64,000 nt of DNA, taken from Neodiprion pinetum (Eukaryota > Arthropoda > Insecta > Hymenoptera > Diprionidae). Positions within the stretch are counted from its first letter, which is position 1, and each line of letters begins with the position of its first letter. Positions 1-12,382 of the stretch are shown here, in pieces. Below the pieces are notes generated by a model that saw nothing but the letters and a program-made list of their open reading frames with translations, made no database searches and had not been told where the DNA came from. The stretch is taken from NCBI RefSeq assembly GCF_021155775.2, contig NC_060233.1:40961609-41025608 (forward strand), read 5' to 3'. The position numbers and the translations under genes are program-made.

Positions 1-3000
1 GCTAAAATTGACACGAGATACCTATCTTGGGAATTTCGAAAACTTCAACGCGATGGTTAACCGACAATGTAACCACACGGTATCTATACGACTCTTGTTT
101 CCGGTAATAAATTTTTATCTGGAAACCGACGAAACAGGCTTTTCTCAAGTTCTTTATTCATTTTCGAAAATATTTAATGCATAGCCAAGCGAGTCGAGTC
201 AAGTTTGCATAAAGTTACTCGTACGGTGGGAAATTTTTCGAGAAATGCAGGTATAATAATGCGAGATTACGCAACACCTGCACGCTTCCAGATTGGCTAT
301 ACTACACGGTATAATAATGAGTGAGAACAACTCTGACAATAATCAGCGAGAATAGGGACCGCGATTGTTGTGCAAGTAGTAGGAATTTCAAGGCGAATGG
401 GATCGTCATTCTGCCGCGGTCGATGAAGAATCGGTATTAATAAATACCTGGGAGCCCCGACATTATGATCCTCGCACACTATACCGTTGCATTAGAATGT
501 CGAACCTCGTTGCAGAAAATATTATGCTCGTGCAAAATCATGTTTTTACGAATTAACGGCTAATCATCGCGTAATCATTTTGCGATTTATGTTCGCCGTG
601 CCAGATCAAATAGTCAAATTAGAATTACTGGGGTGGGAATTGTAGTGAAAATTAAAGTGACCAATAATTATGCATTAAAACTGTGCAACCAGTTTCGATC
701 AGACCGAATAATTTATTCAATAACGTCATTTTAATCAACCCGAATATTATCGGCAGGTTTCCTTGGCCAATCAGTATATAATCAATATTCGCAAGTACCC
801 GTTTAATCCTGCAAAACCCATCAGCGGATAATTTTGTTTGCATATTTGAAACCGAGCCAAGGCAACGCATTAATATCCCAGCAGAGCGAGTTCACTTCAT
901 CGTTATATCGATCGACGTGGGGATCGGTTTGAAACTTAATTAATTACACGCAATTCGAGGAAATGAATCGACGATGCCAATCAGTAGAATAAATTGGACA
1001 AATGTATTGAATTCCCGGAATTCCGTGCGGCTGTAATTCCTTCCTTGCGCCGGAGTCATTTAGGCGTATAGTTTGATGTGCAACGGCGTATGTAATTCTT
1101 GATTGAAAGATTGGACGGGAAGGATATATTTATCGGATGCAATTGCCGTGAAAAATAATCGCTTCGAGGTCCACACCCATCCTATTCTCGCGAGTTCACG
1201 ATGAACTCCGCGCATCGTATCGTCGGTTCCAAGGGTCGATTGTCTCACAACGCGGAATGATAGATGTAGAAACGTTTGATAATATTCAAATGCCGCGTAT
1301 CGCGTCTCATATACGTATGTACGTTGAATGTGAAAACATTTACAGTTCCCATTGTTGCGAAATCTCATAAATTTCTTCCATCTTGGCGATACGATGCAGT
1401 GTGTGTCTGTGTAACTACGAGGGCTGATATGTATCATATAAATACATGCACGCGGGGTGTAATAAAACCGAATTTATAACCACCGTTCGTTCTATACATA
1501 GATGCAACATACCGAGAGTTTTCTGTGAAACTTGCCCCTTAACGCCGGCGGATAGACAACCGATCTCACAATTCGTATTCCTATGCGTTCGGGATGCGTC
1601 TAAGGTTGCCTGTTTCCAGGCGTTGAGAGACGAGTTTCACGGAAAACTTGTAGATCTTTCATTCCGGAGAACGGGGAGGGCGATGATCCAACGATCCAAG
1701 AATTCTCCTGCGTAAAAATTAAACCGGACTAGCTACCGAGGCCTCCGATTACCGCACGTATCGAATGAATTACCACACGCCGATATTTGAGGACGATCAT
1801 TCCGTCCTTGCCGGACGAAAGCGTAATGACGCATCTCGCGCAGCTTCGGATCCACGGAAAGACCGGGAACGATAAACGTTATACGGATAGAGCGATGATG
1901 CGGAGGTGTAATTTACAATTGGATATCATCCAAACGTGGCCAGCCGTGGTCGGTCCCACACGCCGTTTCAATGTCACCTTGCGAGAAAACAATTGTCACC
2001 GCAAATGGTGTAACGGCAATTGGGTCGATTACTCGCACCACATGTTGCACATATAAACAGCGTACTACAATGTGCGAGCGGGAATTGAGATGAAAGTTTG
2101 TCATTACGTTGAAGAATCTGTAGTTGCTTTTATCGAAGGATCGATTATATATATATATACCGCATTTGGTGCTGTTTGATATTTATCCACGATACTTGGA
2201 GGACTTTATCCCGCAGAGGCTTCTCGGTCACCGTATATTGTTATATATTTTATATGCCGTACCTCGTACTGGTCAGCGAACGTGACGCACAATTTTTTTT
2301 TATACCCACCAAACAGCGAAAACATGCAAATGTCGTGGCGTGTATCGCAACCGCGACCACCACGATCAGATATATATTATATTATACAGGCACAAGGTAG
2401 GACGACAAGTAGCAAGGCAGCCAGTGTGGCGAACCACGAGATCGGCCATCGGGAGCTTCGACTTGACCTCCAAAGGAAAATCAATATGATCTAATGGTTA
2501 TTTTTGTCGAGTCCGACTTCCAGCCTGTCTGCATGGCATTGCAAGGGGGTTTTACAAATTTCGTTTATAAAAATTTCATGCGACCGCAGAACGCGCGGAC
2601 CGATTGTTTCGTACGCTTAATCACGCCGCGGTTTCATAAATAAACCTGCACATGATATAATTTACCACAGTTTCGCTCGAATACAATTTCTTGCGCGGAT
2701 AATATCTTCAAGTATTGTACGTTTAACCAGCGGAGCTGATTAGCCTCGCGGCCATTTCAGGAGTTAGTTCATGCCTACGCAAATTACGAACGTGTGACGA
2801 TTCAATGTGTGCCGTAATTTTTTTCACAGCGGAAAGTGACCGCCCGGCACATCGCTGTACGCCAAATGACGTGGGCCGAACACACGTGGGTCTGAAACAC
2901 CGATGCCGGGATCGAGGTGCAGAGGCCACCTTGAATCTTAATAATCAACGCCGTACGCGTGTGATAAATACCGTTGCTCATGGAGTCCGAGCTGTGCTAA

Positions 3001-4894
3001 CCGATTATTTCAACGAAAGCTGCGCCCTGTATGGTCCCTCGAATAACCGGCCTCCGAGATGGACTTGTATGGACGCGTCGATCGCCTCGCAATTCACTGT
3101 TTGACGCTGCCTTATGCGAAGTAAACTAACAATAAACGTGCCGTACACTAAATAAAAAACTTATTTTTCCCGTCTGTTCATTCATCATTTCGGAGCGATC
3201 ACGTTTTGAATTATGAAGATGTAACGGTATCGACGGATGTGCCTCTAGACTAGATCTAGTTTGCTTCTCCTCTCAACGTTTCGATGTTAGCTAAACGGAT
3301 GTATCTATCAGCTGTACTCTCAACTGATAATTTTTCGAACCGAAGATCACCGATTCGTTTCATCGTCGGTATTATAGGTAGACAGACATTATACACCTAA
3401 CTGCATTTTGGCTTACCGGTTTTCGTATGAATAAATTACGTACATAACGTGTATAGGCATATGAGAACTCGCTACGTGGCCAGAGTTAAAAGTCAATTAA
3501 GCGCGCGGCGCGCGAGGGAATTAGCGACGTGTTTTATTATTCGCATCCATCTATACATACAACGCTCTCTCGGCTCACAACTTTTCTATACAAATTTTGC
3601 GACGCGTGAATCTACCAAGTTTAAAACTGAGCCGCTGGCGATCTCGCAGATGAGATTTCACTTTGATCGTACAACGGCATGCCGGACAAGGTGTACCGGG
3701 TCTCGAGGATATAGGTATACCTTCTACCTGTTGGTTAACCAGAGTAATACCGTTATGGCGTTACGGCCGCGTTACCGCTATGTTATGGCGCGCGGCATTG
3801 CAGCAATTTTACTGTGTCAGTCGCGCGCGGCTTCAGGATTCACGCAGCAATTACCGAAGCACGCTAATTTTTTTCGAGCCTGGCCCCTTGTCTCTAGAAG
3901 AAACCTCGTCGCGTGTCGTTCGTCGAATGATCGTAGATCTCAACAGGGCATAAAACGGGGGGCTGCCTTAATTCTTTCTTTCTTCCTTTCCTTCTTTCTT
4001 TCTTTTTGCACAATTTTCTGGGATCGATAGACCGAGGCTGAACACGCAGTATGAGCTACGGTATATAATACATAATACACCGATAACGCCGAGTTCACGG
4101 TCAAAGAGAGTTCTAAGGCAGAGTGCGAGGCCTACATGAACGATACACGCTCATTTATCATGTAACGTACGCTTTCGCTTTTACTTGAATTTTTCCTCGA
4201 TCGGCGAAGATGTGGGTGAATGTTGGTGATCGTATGGTGCAAGGGAAAAAATCCACCGCTGTTCGATTAATAAGTATGATAAGTAATTTCAATGAAATAA
4301 CTGACAATGCTGGTTTATGGTAAAATAATCGGACTTGATTACAACGGATGTGTTAACCGATTGCGGCTATCTTTAAGTTAAAAGTATACCACGCGTTCCG
4401 GAAGCGAGGAAATCTTTCTCTGAAAAACACCAGGAATAAACTTGCATACAACAACAACCTCTTCGTTTACTCAGCGGAACGAAGCGAGCAAGACGATCTT
4501 GGCGTAAATGTACATCCCTGCAGCACCGCACCGTTATGCAACGGCACACGTACGATCTAACGATCGAGATCGGCGTCGATCCGAGTCCGGCTTGCGTGCA
4601 TCGGACGGGAAAACCCGACCGAATTGAAAATGTCTAGAGCGACATATACACCGCAGTATTTGTGCCGGGAAAAGAACCCTACCGGGACTCGGTACCAAAA
4701 TAAACGCGAGATGAGAGGAAAGTAAAGCCGTGCGTCCACGAGTGCCGCCAATCAAGATTCAAACGTATCGCGTAGCACGGCGCAATTGGAATTTACGAAT
4801 CGATTAGTGCACCGTCGAAAGAAATTCCCCGGCAATTACCGCGCATATAAAGCTAACGGGGCGCGTATATTATCTATCAAAGGGAGACTCTCAC
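1..4894. other. Non-coding stretch, probably intron of the gene at 4895-5068
   Basis: I see no exon here that can be joined to a recognised protein. Open frames on both strands (for example a minus-strand frame of 125 codons at 1060-1437) have no family resemblance and no convincing splice sites. If the exon at 4895-5068 is correctly read, this region lies inside its first coding intron. I looked for the expected hydrophobic MARVEL exons on the minus strand and did not find them, so they probably lie left of position 1. The stretch includes a CT-rich run at about 3968-4010. Confidence 0.5.
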
Positions 4895-5068
4895 CAGTTG
4901 AGCGAGCTTCACGAAGCCGGGGATCGTTCGGAAGTAGAGCACGTTCAACCTGATTCCCCCGAAGGAACTTCCCGGCTGTCCCGGGTCCGTTTTCACGGTG
5001 GGCACCTGCCGCGCACCAGCGCCAGCATTATGGTCAGGAATCACAGTCACCGACGTTTCCGTCATCAT
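4895..5068 (-). CDS. First coding exon of a MARVEL/CMTM-type membrane protein (partial)
   Basis: This minus-strand exon reads ATG ATG at 5068 and runs 58 codons to a GTGAGA donor at 4894, in phase 0. The encoded N-terminus is a Ser/Thr/Gly/Pro-rich tail of about 38 residues followed by GIRLNVLYFRTIPGFVKLAQ. That last part matches the short motif (Y-x-R-T-x-P-G-x-x-K) just before the first membrane helix in MARVEL-domain proteins of the CMTM/plasmolipin group, which work in vesicle traffic and membrane organisation. The four membrane segments expected next are not visible in the window, so the gene is partial. GC content and codon choice look coding. The family call rests on this one motif. 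Either of the two adjacent ATGs could be the start. The upstream GC-rich, TC-rich tract at about 5300-5750 would be its promoter and 5' UTR. Confidence 0.6.
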
Positions 5069-7866
5069 ATTATTCCGTGGTGAAAGTTTGTTTGTTTATA
5101 CCTCGCGGAATAAGAATCAAAGGTGTTTCTTCCACGATTTTTACGATTCTATTCTTCTCTCTCTTTCTCTCTCTACGATATACAGGGTGTAAGAAATAAC
5201 CGACGCGGTTTCGGTGAAACTGCAGGATAGAGACCACTCACGCGGCGTTGCGATACCGCACTGTTCGCGAATCACCCGGCAAGCAAAACGGAGGGGAAAA
5301 ACGACGCGGGTTTACAAAAAAAAAAAAAAGAAACAAATAACACCTGTTGACCGTTGGAGAACCGACGCAAAGCTAGAACGGACCAAACGGCGGCCAGGCA
5401 CTGAAAAGGTGCGCGTAGTGCCGGCGGAACTCCCCCCTCCTTTCGTTATCTTTCCGCCCCCCACTCTCGCCATTCCGACCCCCGGCACCGCTCTCTCTTT
5501 GACCGCTCTATTCCTCTTTCGCTCTGCGCCCTCCTTATACGTATCCTTTTCAGTAATTTTCAGTATCGCCTCGAGACAATCGGCCATGCGCAGGCGACGT
5601 TAAGATCGGCACCCTGGAGGGAATCGTCTGTCGACGAACCTCGTCGAGACTTGAAACACTCCAAAGTGAGATAAGCGCACTACGAGTCATGACGATTCTT
5701 CTTCGTAGGTAAAGCGACGACCGGAATAACGCTCGGTCGGCTGACACTTGACTGACGAGAAAAACCGGTTTTTCCTGTCACGTCCACGGTGTTCTAGGTT
5801 CTGGGTCTACGATTGCTGAACGGGTCTTTCAGAAGTGACCTGCCTCTAGGATAGAGAATCACTCGTTGCAAGGAGGCACTGAAAGAACGGAATTTCTTGA
5901 TTTTTCAATTGCTTTTTTGGAAATCAGATTCTCGTTTTTCTAGCATGATTTAATGTAGTATCGTGAATGCTTAGATTCATGTTGCGATATGATTTCTATT
6001 TATAGTCATGCACGCAACAGGATATTTCCTCATAATCGTTTTCACCGTGCGTTTGTGTATTTAAAACACTCTTGCAGACCAGCATTGACCCTTCGTCCTG
6101 TGATAAAGCGATAAATCGAAAATTGATTGACACTAATGATTTAAATTGATGCCGCCGAAACGCACTAGCGGCAAGGAGGAGCCTGGGAAGGTGATTGTCG
6201 TCTCACCGATTTATTGTTAGCAGCGCTCTCTGGCATTTAATACGTATTTAATAGTTTATGAAAGTAATTTTCGACGTAACTGGATGGTAAGCGCATATCG
6301 GTTACCGACCTGTACTCTGCCAAATTTATCATCCCGCAAACAGTGGATGATACAGAGCATAGCTAACCATAGCGAAAAGCCATTGCAGAACATTTGTAGT
6401 GGTCGAAGCAAAACGCTTGGCAATAACAATGGATGTTGTTGCAACACGAATGAATGATTCGGAAAATTTGGATGTTCAAAATTTACTGCATTGTTGGTCG
6501 TCGACTAGTGCAACAATATTGGTTAAACCCATCGGTATTGTACAATAATGCCCCAATGAGATGAGCTTTACGGATACGACTACGGTCACCTGGTGACGTA
6601 GTTATCTTTATTGAAGTTATAGAAGATCCAGGTTGTAGAAATAGAAAAACGAATTAACGGAAATGAGTCGGTGACTCGTGCAGAAGTGGGTCAGATTACC
6701 AGTTTTTGGCCGTAACTTGTTTAATGCTTTCTCAGAGTATCTTACTTCATGTGATCAATTCACAAGAGCTCTCCAAAAATCAGATTGTCTTCACTCGATT
6801 TGATGTCGGAATAGAATTCCCTTCTCGTCCAGCTCATCAATACTCAATATTTATCGATTTGAGAGGTTTTTCCCGTATTCGTGACATTTCTGTTCATTAT
6901 ATATCGTTTAAGTTTCATCGTAAGGCCAGATACAAATCATGATATTGAAAGGAGTGATGTTAAAAAAATTAGTATAACCTATTTCAAAAGCAAATTTTAA
7001 TTATGTTATTGTCAATTCTACATTGATCCTCGAGCTTCTATTGAATTAAACCCTCGAGACACCCTCAATATCTACGTAATAATGCGAACGTAGGCTATCT
7101 CAGGCTCCTCCGTATGATCAGCGGGTTGCGTGTAATCAGGTGCAAATGTATAAGGGTAAAACAGTTTACTGCACTTATCGAATCTGTAATCATCAGTCCA
7201 CGCCGTCGATAATATCAGTAACGTATCATATTTAATAACGTTGCCGTTCCAATAATCGCTTGAATATGAATATTTTGTAACGTAAAATGTTCGCTATCAA
7301 CCAGAATTTCACAAGTCGTACGAAGTATGCTGATTCAAAAAATTCGCATTCAAATCGTGCGCGCGACGTGAGATCAACGGTTGAACCAAAAGAGCATACA
7401 AATGATACAAATAAAAAACGAAATGACAGACGTATTTACCGAATATCATCATGATATTGTGAATTGCTCGAAAAATCTGCAAGTACAGTTACGAACAGAT
7501 AGACGCAGTTTAAAATTTTTCACGTGTTCTTTGTCTTGCACCGTTTTTTCATCGGCCATTTCAACCGCCGTGACTGCAACCCAATATTCGCGCTCCGGCA
7601 GTCTGGCATATGGTGAGCAGCTTCTGCTAAAGCCCCGACACTTGGGCCCGTGTTGTCTGTTGTTTTGTTGTGATTTTAGCTAAATAGTAGAACAGAGATG
7701 TGCGCGGAATAACCAAGGGCCGAAAATTTTCCTATCGGCTTACAGAAAATCTGTATCGTTATTCGACAAGCCTCTCGCGTTCGCTTACCTACTAAAAGAC
7801 AGATACAGGGACGACCGCTTAAAGGGTCGTGTGCAGTATGCGTAATATTTGTGAATCGGGGATATT
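5069..7866. other. Intergenic region with promoter-like GC-rich tract and one weak exon pair
   Basis: The stretch starts with a CT-rich run (about 5146-5176) and a GC-rich, TC-rich segment at about 5300-5750, a plausible promoter and 5' UTR for the minus-strand exon at 4895-5068. The motif TACAGGGTGT at about 5182, common at the ends of some arthropod repeats, could be a transposon scrap. A weak plus-strand exon pair (6149-6190 and 6684-6803) is listed separately. The last few hundred bases before 7867 should hold the 5' UTR of the Rab40 gene. Confidence 0.4.
6149..6803 (+). CDS. Possible two-exon small ORF (weak)
   Basis: A plus-strand ATG at 6149 opens 14 lysine-rich codons (MPPKRTSGKEEPGK) ending at 6190 with an in-phase GTGATT donor. 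A CAG acceptor at 6681-6683 begins an open frame of 39 codons (KWVRLPVFGRN...) with a stop at 6801-6803. Both edges are phase 0, so the pieces join to 53 residues. Against it: the acceptor lacks a good pyrimidine tract, the donor is weak, and I recognise no family. Treat it as a hint only. Confidence 0.15.
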
Positions 7867-9487
7867 ATGGCTGCGGGAGAAGCCAGTACGAAACCTCGTC
7901 AAGAAAAACAATACGATTACCTTCTGAAGTTTCTATTAGTGGGTGACAGTGACGTTGGAAAACAGGAAATACTCAGCGGTCTCGAAGACGGTGCCGCTGA
8001 ATCTCCTTTTTGCAGTGGCAGCGGTAAGCAATGTACGACATATGTATATATATATATATATAGATATACACACATCCATACATACGATATATATATATAC
8101 ACACACACACAATATACGTATAAGCGTATGCACATGTACACATTCCACATAATAAGAAATGTTTTCATTTTTCTCGATACTTTAATCCTCTGTCACTTGT
8201 GTCTGCTGCGCAACGAGTTCCAATTATATCATCGGCGTATTTCTAGCCTATAAGACTACGACGATACTCCTCGATGGTAAACGAGTCAAACTTCAGCTGT
8301 GGGATACGTCTGGTCAAGGTAGATTCTGCACTATCATAAGATCGTACTCTCGTGGGGCTCAAGGAATTCTCCTTGTCTACGATATCACTAATAAATGGTC
8401 ATTTGATGGCATCGATCGATGGCTCAAAGAGGTGGAAGAGGTGAGTAGAGAATTATCAATAATACTGAAACCTTGGCGATGTATTTAGCGTGCGGTCTAG
8501 TGAACAGCAGGTCGAACCAATTATAACATTGTAATTCAAGAAATGCCACTGAGTAGATTTTCTTATATTAAATATCCAAAAGCATATTATTCTTTTAATT
8601 GAACTTGGTCGCGGCTAATTCTGTTCTTATCAAATTCAGTAGGTATTAGCTCGATATAATCAATAACATAAAAACATGTAATGGGTAAAATGAGTTCATA
8701 AACAAAATTTGCAAGAATATCGTGATTTTGGCATAAGAACCTACACATCCTATACATCCCTGATCTAATTAGTGGCTACAACATATCTTGAAATATATAT
8801 TAGCGATATTTTAATTACTTAGATACCATATTACCTGCTAGATAACAATTTTCATTATAGCATGCACCAGGCGTGCCGAAGGTCTTGGTTGGCAACCGTC
8901 TCCATCTTGCTTTCAGAAGGCAGATAGGAGAACGTGAGGCTGAAGCCTACGCAGCAAAGAATCGTATGGCATTCTTTGAGGTTTCTCCCCTATGCGACTT
9001 TAACATTCGTGAAAGTTTCTCGGAGCTTTCTAGGATGGCTCTTCATAGGAATGGCATGGAAAGACTGTGGCGATCAAACAAAGGTAACTTTCTCCTGCTT
9101 GGAATGAAATCAGAACACCGATCAATATATTTGGAATAATTGTTCGCTACAATTTAAAATATTTTGTCAATCATTTCAGTTCTGAGTCTTCAAGAACTTG
9201 CTTGCCGTGCCATAGTAGCTCGTACGACTGTTTACGGGATAGACCAGCTGCCGTTGCCTACCTCAATAAAATCACATTTAAAATCATACGCAATGACGAC
9301 AACGTCGCAACTTCGTTACAATGGAAATCGGTCGATGAGTTCTAGCAAGAGTCTTGGATCTCATCACCGGAAGTTACGATTCGTTGGAGCAAGTCACAAT
9401 GGACTCTCAACACCAGGCAGTTCACCAGGCAGCATAGCTGATTCTCGCACAAATTGTGTGGGTCGTAACTCATGTGAAATATCCTGA
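7867..9487 (+). CDS. Rab40: Rab40 small GTPase with SOCS box
   Basis: Four exons, 7867-8023, 8247-8440, 8861-9083 and 9180-9487, join in frame to 293 residues. Residues 18-190 are the Rab domain: P-loop GDSDVGKQ at 26-33, WDTSGQGRF at 71-79, and NRLH at 129-132 where other Rabs have NKxD. The conserved blocks YKTTTILLDG, SYSRGAQG, WSFDGIDRW and EVSPLC are Rab40 signatures. Residues 193-230 are the SOCS box, with an Elongin-binding LSLQELACR and a Cullin-5 box LPLP. The tail ends in CEIS, a possible prenylation site. Rab40 proteins act as substrate receptors of Cullin-5/Elongin ubiquitin ligases at membranes. Human RAB40B and C are about 280 residues, so the model looks complete. The P-loop has Gln where canonical GTPases have Ser/Thr. 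The ATG at 7867 starts the conserved frame. Intron 1 carries a microsatellite. Confidence 0.95.
8040..8113. repeat. TA/CA microsatellite in Rab40 intron 1
   Basis: Alternating TA and CA dinucleotide runs with a few interruptions lie within the first intron, shortly after the donor at 8024. Such runs are usually length-polymorphic. Reading frames across them are artefacts. Confidence 0.9.
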
Positions 9488-11136
9488 GGGTAGAATTAAG
9501 ATAGTCTCGGATAGACACGTTGTATAATATAAGTAATGAGCATAATTGTGCAGGTAGTGATGGTCGGAGGAGTGTGAAAGAAGTGTACCATACGTTGTTT
9601 ATACGTTAATGCGTCGAAATTTAATATTATTTTATATATTATGTTCTGTGGTATAACGGGAAGGGGGGAATAACCCCAGAGACATAGCACAGAGTTTGTA
9701 CCAAAAAAGTTCACAGGATCGTTAGTAGCTAGAGAAAAGAGATGAAAAAAATGAAAAAACAATTGACAATTATCTAATATTCATTTTGGATTTTGTACTT
9801 ACGATATATTGTTCTTGGTCACTGAAAGTGAAAGCTTTGAATTGCACTAGATATTTTCAAAGTTCAATAGAGTCAGAATTTGGCTATTGCCATTGAGTGT
9901 CATTCACTGCTGTAAAATAAAAAAGAAACGAATTTTTTTTTTAAGTTATGGAAGTCGAAGAATGGATTGGGTAATGTATTTAAGTATGTGTTTTTTGTCG
10001 TTGCAGTGTAAAATATAGTATCGATTAGATTTTTTTGTAGCAAAAATCATATACAATAGAATAAGCAAAGCAATATATTAAGTATAATGGTGTAACTAAA
10101 TGTGAATGATTCGAATTATGTACGAATTTTATTAAGTTGACGCTGCCAATGTATTAGATGTCGACAATAGGCACGAAAATGGACGTCCATTTGAGATAAG
10201 AAATGTAATATAAATTTTCTTGCAATTTTGCAACAATACTTGCTGAGATTTAATTGAAAATAACTACATATTGGTATCAGTATTTTTCTTATAAACACTT
10301 GTTTGATGCATCTCTATAATAACCATGAATCCATTTTACATTTTTCATCCTTTCAATACGACACACCTACTTAATCTTATCATTCAAATCGACTATTTCC
10401 TCCATCGTCGAGCGTTTACATCAAGTTCAAATTAATGTATACGTCTTAGATACCGTTAAATCAAATTATCTGAATTTGTAGTTGTGTATTAATGCATGTA
10501 AATGAATATGTTTCCAACAAATTTCACTAAAGTCAATCATCATTTGACACCCACTGTTAGAAATTCGTTGATAATGTTAGATTGCATCAGTGTGTTTTTA
10601 GTCTTGAAAATGTATTACGGGGCGAGACCCTATTACATATTTGACTCACAAAAAGTATTAGCGGTACAACAAGAAAGAAAAAACCATGTTAACTCGTATT
10701 GCTTGTATATTGAAAAGTGAAGAAAAAACCGAAAAATCAAATAGCACATACAAAATATCATTTATCCCTCAAAAGCAAACAATACGGCTCTTTGTCCACA
10801 AATTATATTAGCTATAAAACGATATTGTATAATTATCTATAACGATTAAAAGAAAAAAAAACTTTTCAACTACAAAAAAATTTTTTATATTTTTCCCTTG
10901 TCGCAAATTGCTTTGGTCTAGAGCTCATGAAAAATTTGCTTTCTGTATAAACAATCGATTATCGCAATTTCGTGAGGGTCTTGTTTTGCCAGAGTCTAAT
11001 TATTTCAGGAATTTCGTATTTAACTATTTTAACTTATTTCTGTAACAGTAAAGCGAAACAGTCTTACGATCGGGAAAAAAAATTTATGTCACACTTCAAA
11101 GGCGGGTTGATTTTAGAGAAAATATAAACTTTCAAA
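9488..11136. other. Rab40 3' UTR and AT-rich spacer
   Basis: No gene is visible. The first few hundred bases should be the Rab40 3' UTR. A polyadenylation hexamer AATAAA at 9916-9921 lies about 430 bases after the stop. The rest is AT-rich spacer up to the next plus-strand gene, whose 5' UTR probably begins shortly before 11137. Confidence 0.6.
9916..9921 (+). terminator. Candidate polyadenylation signal of Rab40
   Basis: AATAAA hexamer about 430 bases downstream of the Rab40 stop codon. It is a plausible cleavage signal, but hexamers are frequent in AT-rich DNA. Confidence 0.35.
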
Positions 11137-12149
11137 ATGTCTACCAGAGAACTGGGAGTTGCAGGTGATGGACCTTGCATAGTAAACCAAGAAGGAGATC
11201 ACGGCCCGATACACCGGCAATTGAAAGAAGTGATTGAGCTAGTGAGTTCGACGAACCAGAAATTAGAAGATTGTGCTGTAGAGTGGCAAGCAAAAATATC
11301 TCAAGCACAGTGGAGGATATTAGACACAAAGCCAGGCGATAACACGCCTTGGGAAAAGTCGGTCTTAGCACGAACTTATTTCACTGATAAAACTTTAGAC
11401 GATGCATTTCAAGGGGTTCTGAAGTATAACAACACGTTTACTGATCACTTAAAAAATTTTGTAGGTAAGTGAAGAAGGACCGAGAGTTTCCAAATGGCTC
11501 GCTAATGGGCATTTTATACATTTTTGCAGCTTTGGTTCGCGGGGAACAGCCAACTCTAATCATTAAGCAAACCTGTAACGCTCAAAATCAGTGTTCGGAC
11601 TCTAGTTTGGAGAATGAGGTGAAAAATTTACCTTCGGACTACTCGGTCTTAGAAGAAAACCCTGCTGTTGTCCGGAGGGGTAGAAGAAGTCTCAGCAGCA
11701 TTCTGAACAAAGCTCAGGAGTCGTTTACAGATTTAATCAAGACCAAGATAGAGTTCGATACTAAGTTTCTGGGTTTCGAAGCTACACTGAATGGGAATGT
11801 CTGCGCTACATCTGATCCTTCACTCTCGTTATGCCAGATTTGTTCTAGAATTTTAAAATGTGGAATAGTAAGTTGATTCATAATTCACTTGTAAAATTTC
11901 TCATCGGTCTTGAGTTTTAGTTGTCATTAAAGACTGAACTATTCATATAACACACAGCCGGGTACCACAGCATGCAAGACTACAAAAAACCACAAGAATA
12001 TAGAGCCGCATAAAAAGAGAACTAGATGTAGCAACAGAATCAAGCACAAGAGATTGAAACCAACAAAATGCGTACTCAGAACAAAGTGCACAAAAGTGAC
12101 CGAGAAAACAATCAGAGAATCTTCACCGGTCAATACTTGTTTTAAGTGA
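11137..12149 (+). CDS. Unrecognised 285-residue protein with Lys/Cys-rich C-terminus
   Basis: Three exons, 11137-11464, 11530-11867 and 11958-12149, join in frame through canonical GTAAGT donors and CAG acceptors to 285 residues. I do not recognise the family. Residues 1-110 are polar and probably helical (HRQLKEVIELVSSTNQKLED) with a WEKSVLARTYF block. Residues 111-222 hold a basic patch RRGRR and a helix-like stretch SLSSILNKAQESFTDLIK, then several cysteines near CQICSRILKC. The last 63 residues are very rich in Lys/Arg with five spaced cysteines, ending TCFK. There is no signal peptide or membrane segment, so it is likely intracellular; the basic tail could bind nucleic acid or microtubules, which is a guess. 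Short introns (65 and 90 bases) with consistent phases make a real gene likely. It is tandem with Rab40 and convergent with GID4. Confidence 0.8.
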
Positions 12150-12376
12150 TTAGTCTGGTGTAACAAACGTCAGGATGTAAGACACGTACTCCATTATGTA
12201 AATTCAAGTGTACTGCCAAACTTAGCCTGTCAGATTTGATCCTTTCGTAAATTTGTTGGTATATAGGTATATGTATATATATATTACATGTATCAATTAT
12301 AATCTGCAACATTGTTATTGTCGCATTTATTTAGCAGGTTATTTGATAAGATGGCAATGTCATTGCGTAGAAATGC

Positions 12377-12382
12377 AATAAA
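12377..12382 (+). terminator. Candidate polyadenylation signal of the 11137-12149 gene
   Basis: AATAAA hexamer about 230 bases past the stop codon, followed by a T-rich segment. Reasonable but unproven. Confidence 0.4.

Noticed and set aside
1060..1437. Minus-strand frame of 125 codons
   Set aside because: No family resemblance, no convincing splice edges, and not hydrophobic enough to be a MARVEL exon.
3449..4030. Plus-strand frame of 193 codons
   Set aside because: The longest open frame, but Arg-rich, with a low-complexity tail from a CT-rich run and no recognisable domain.
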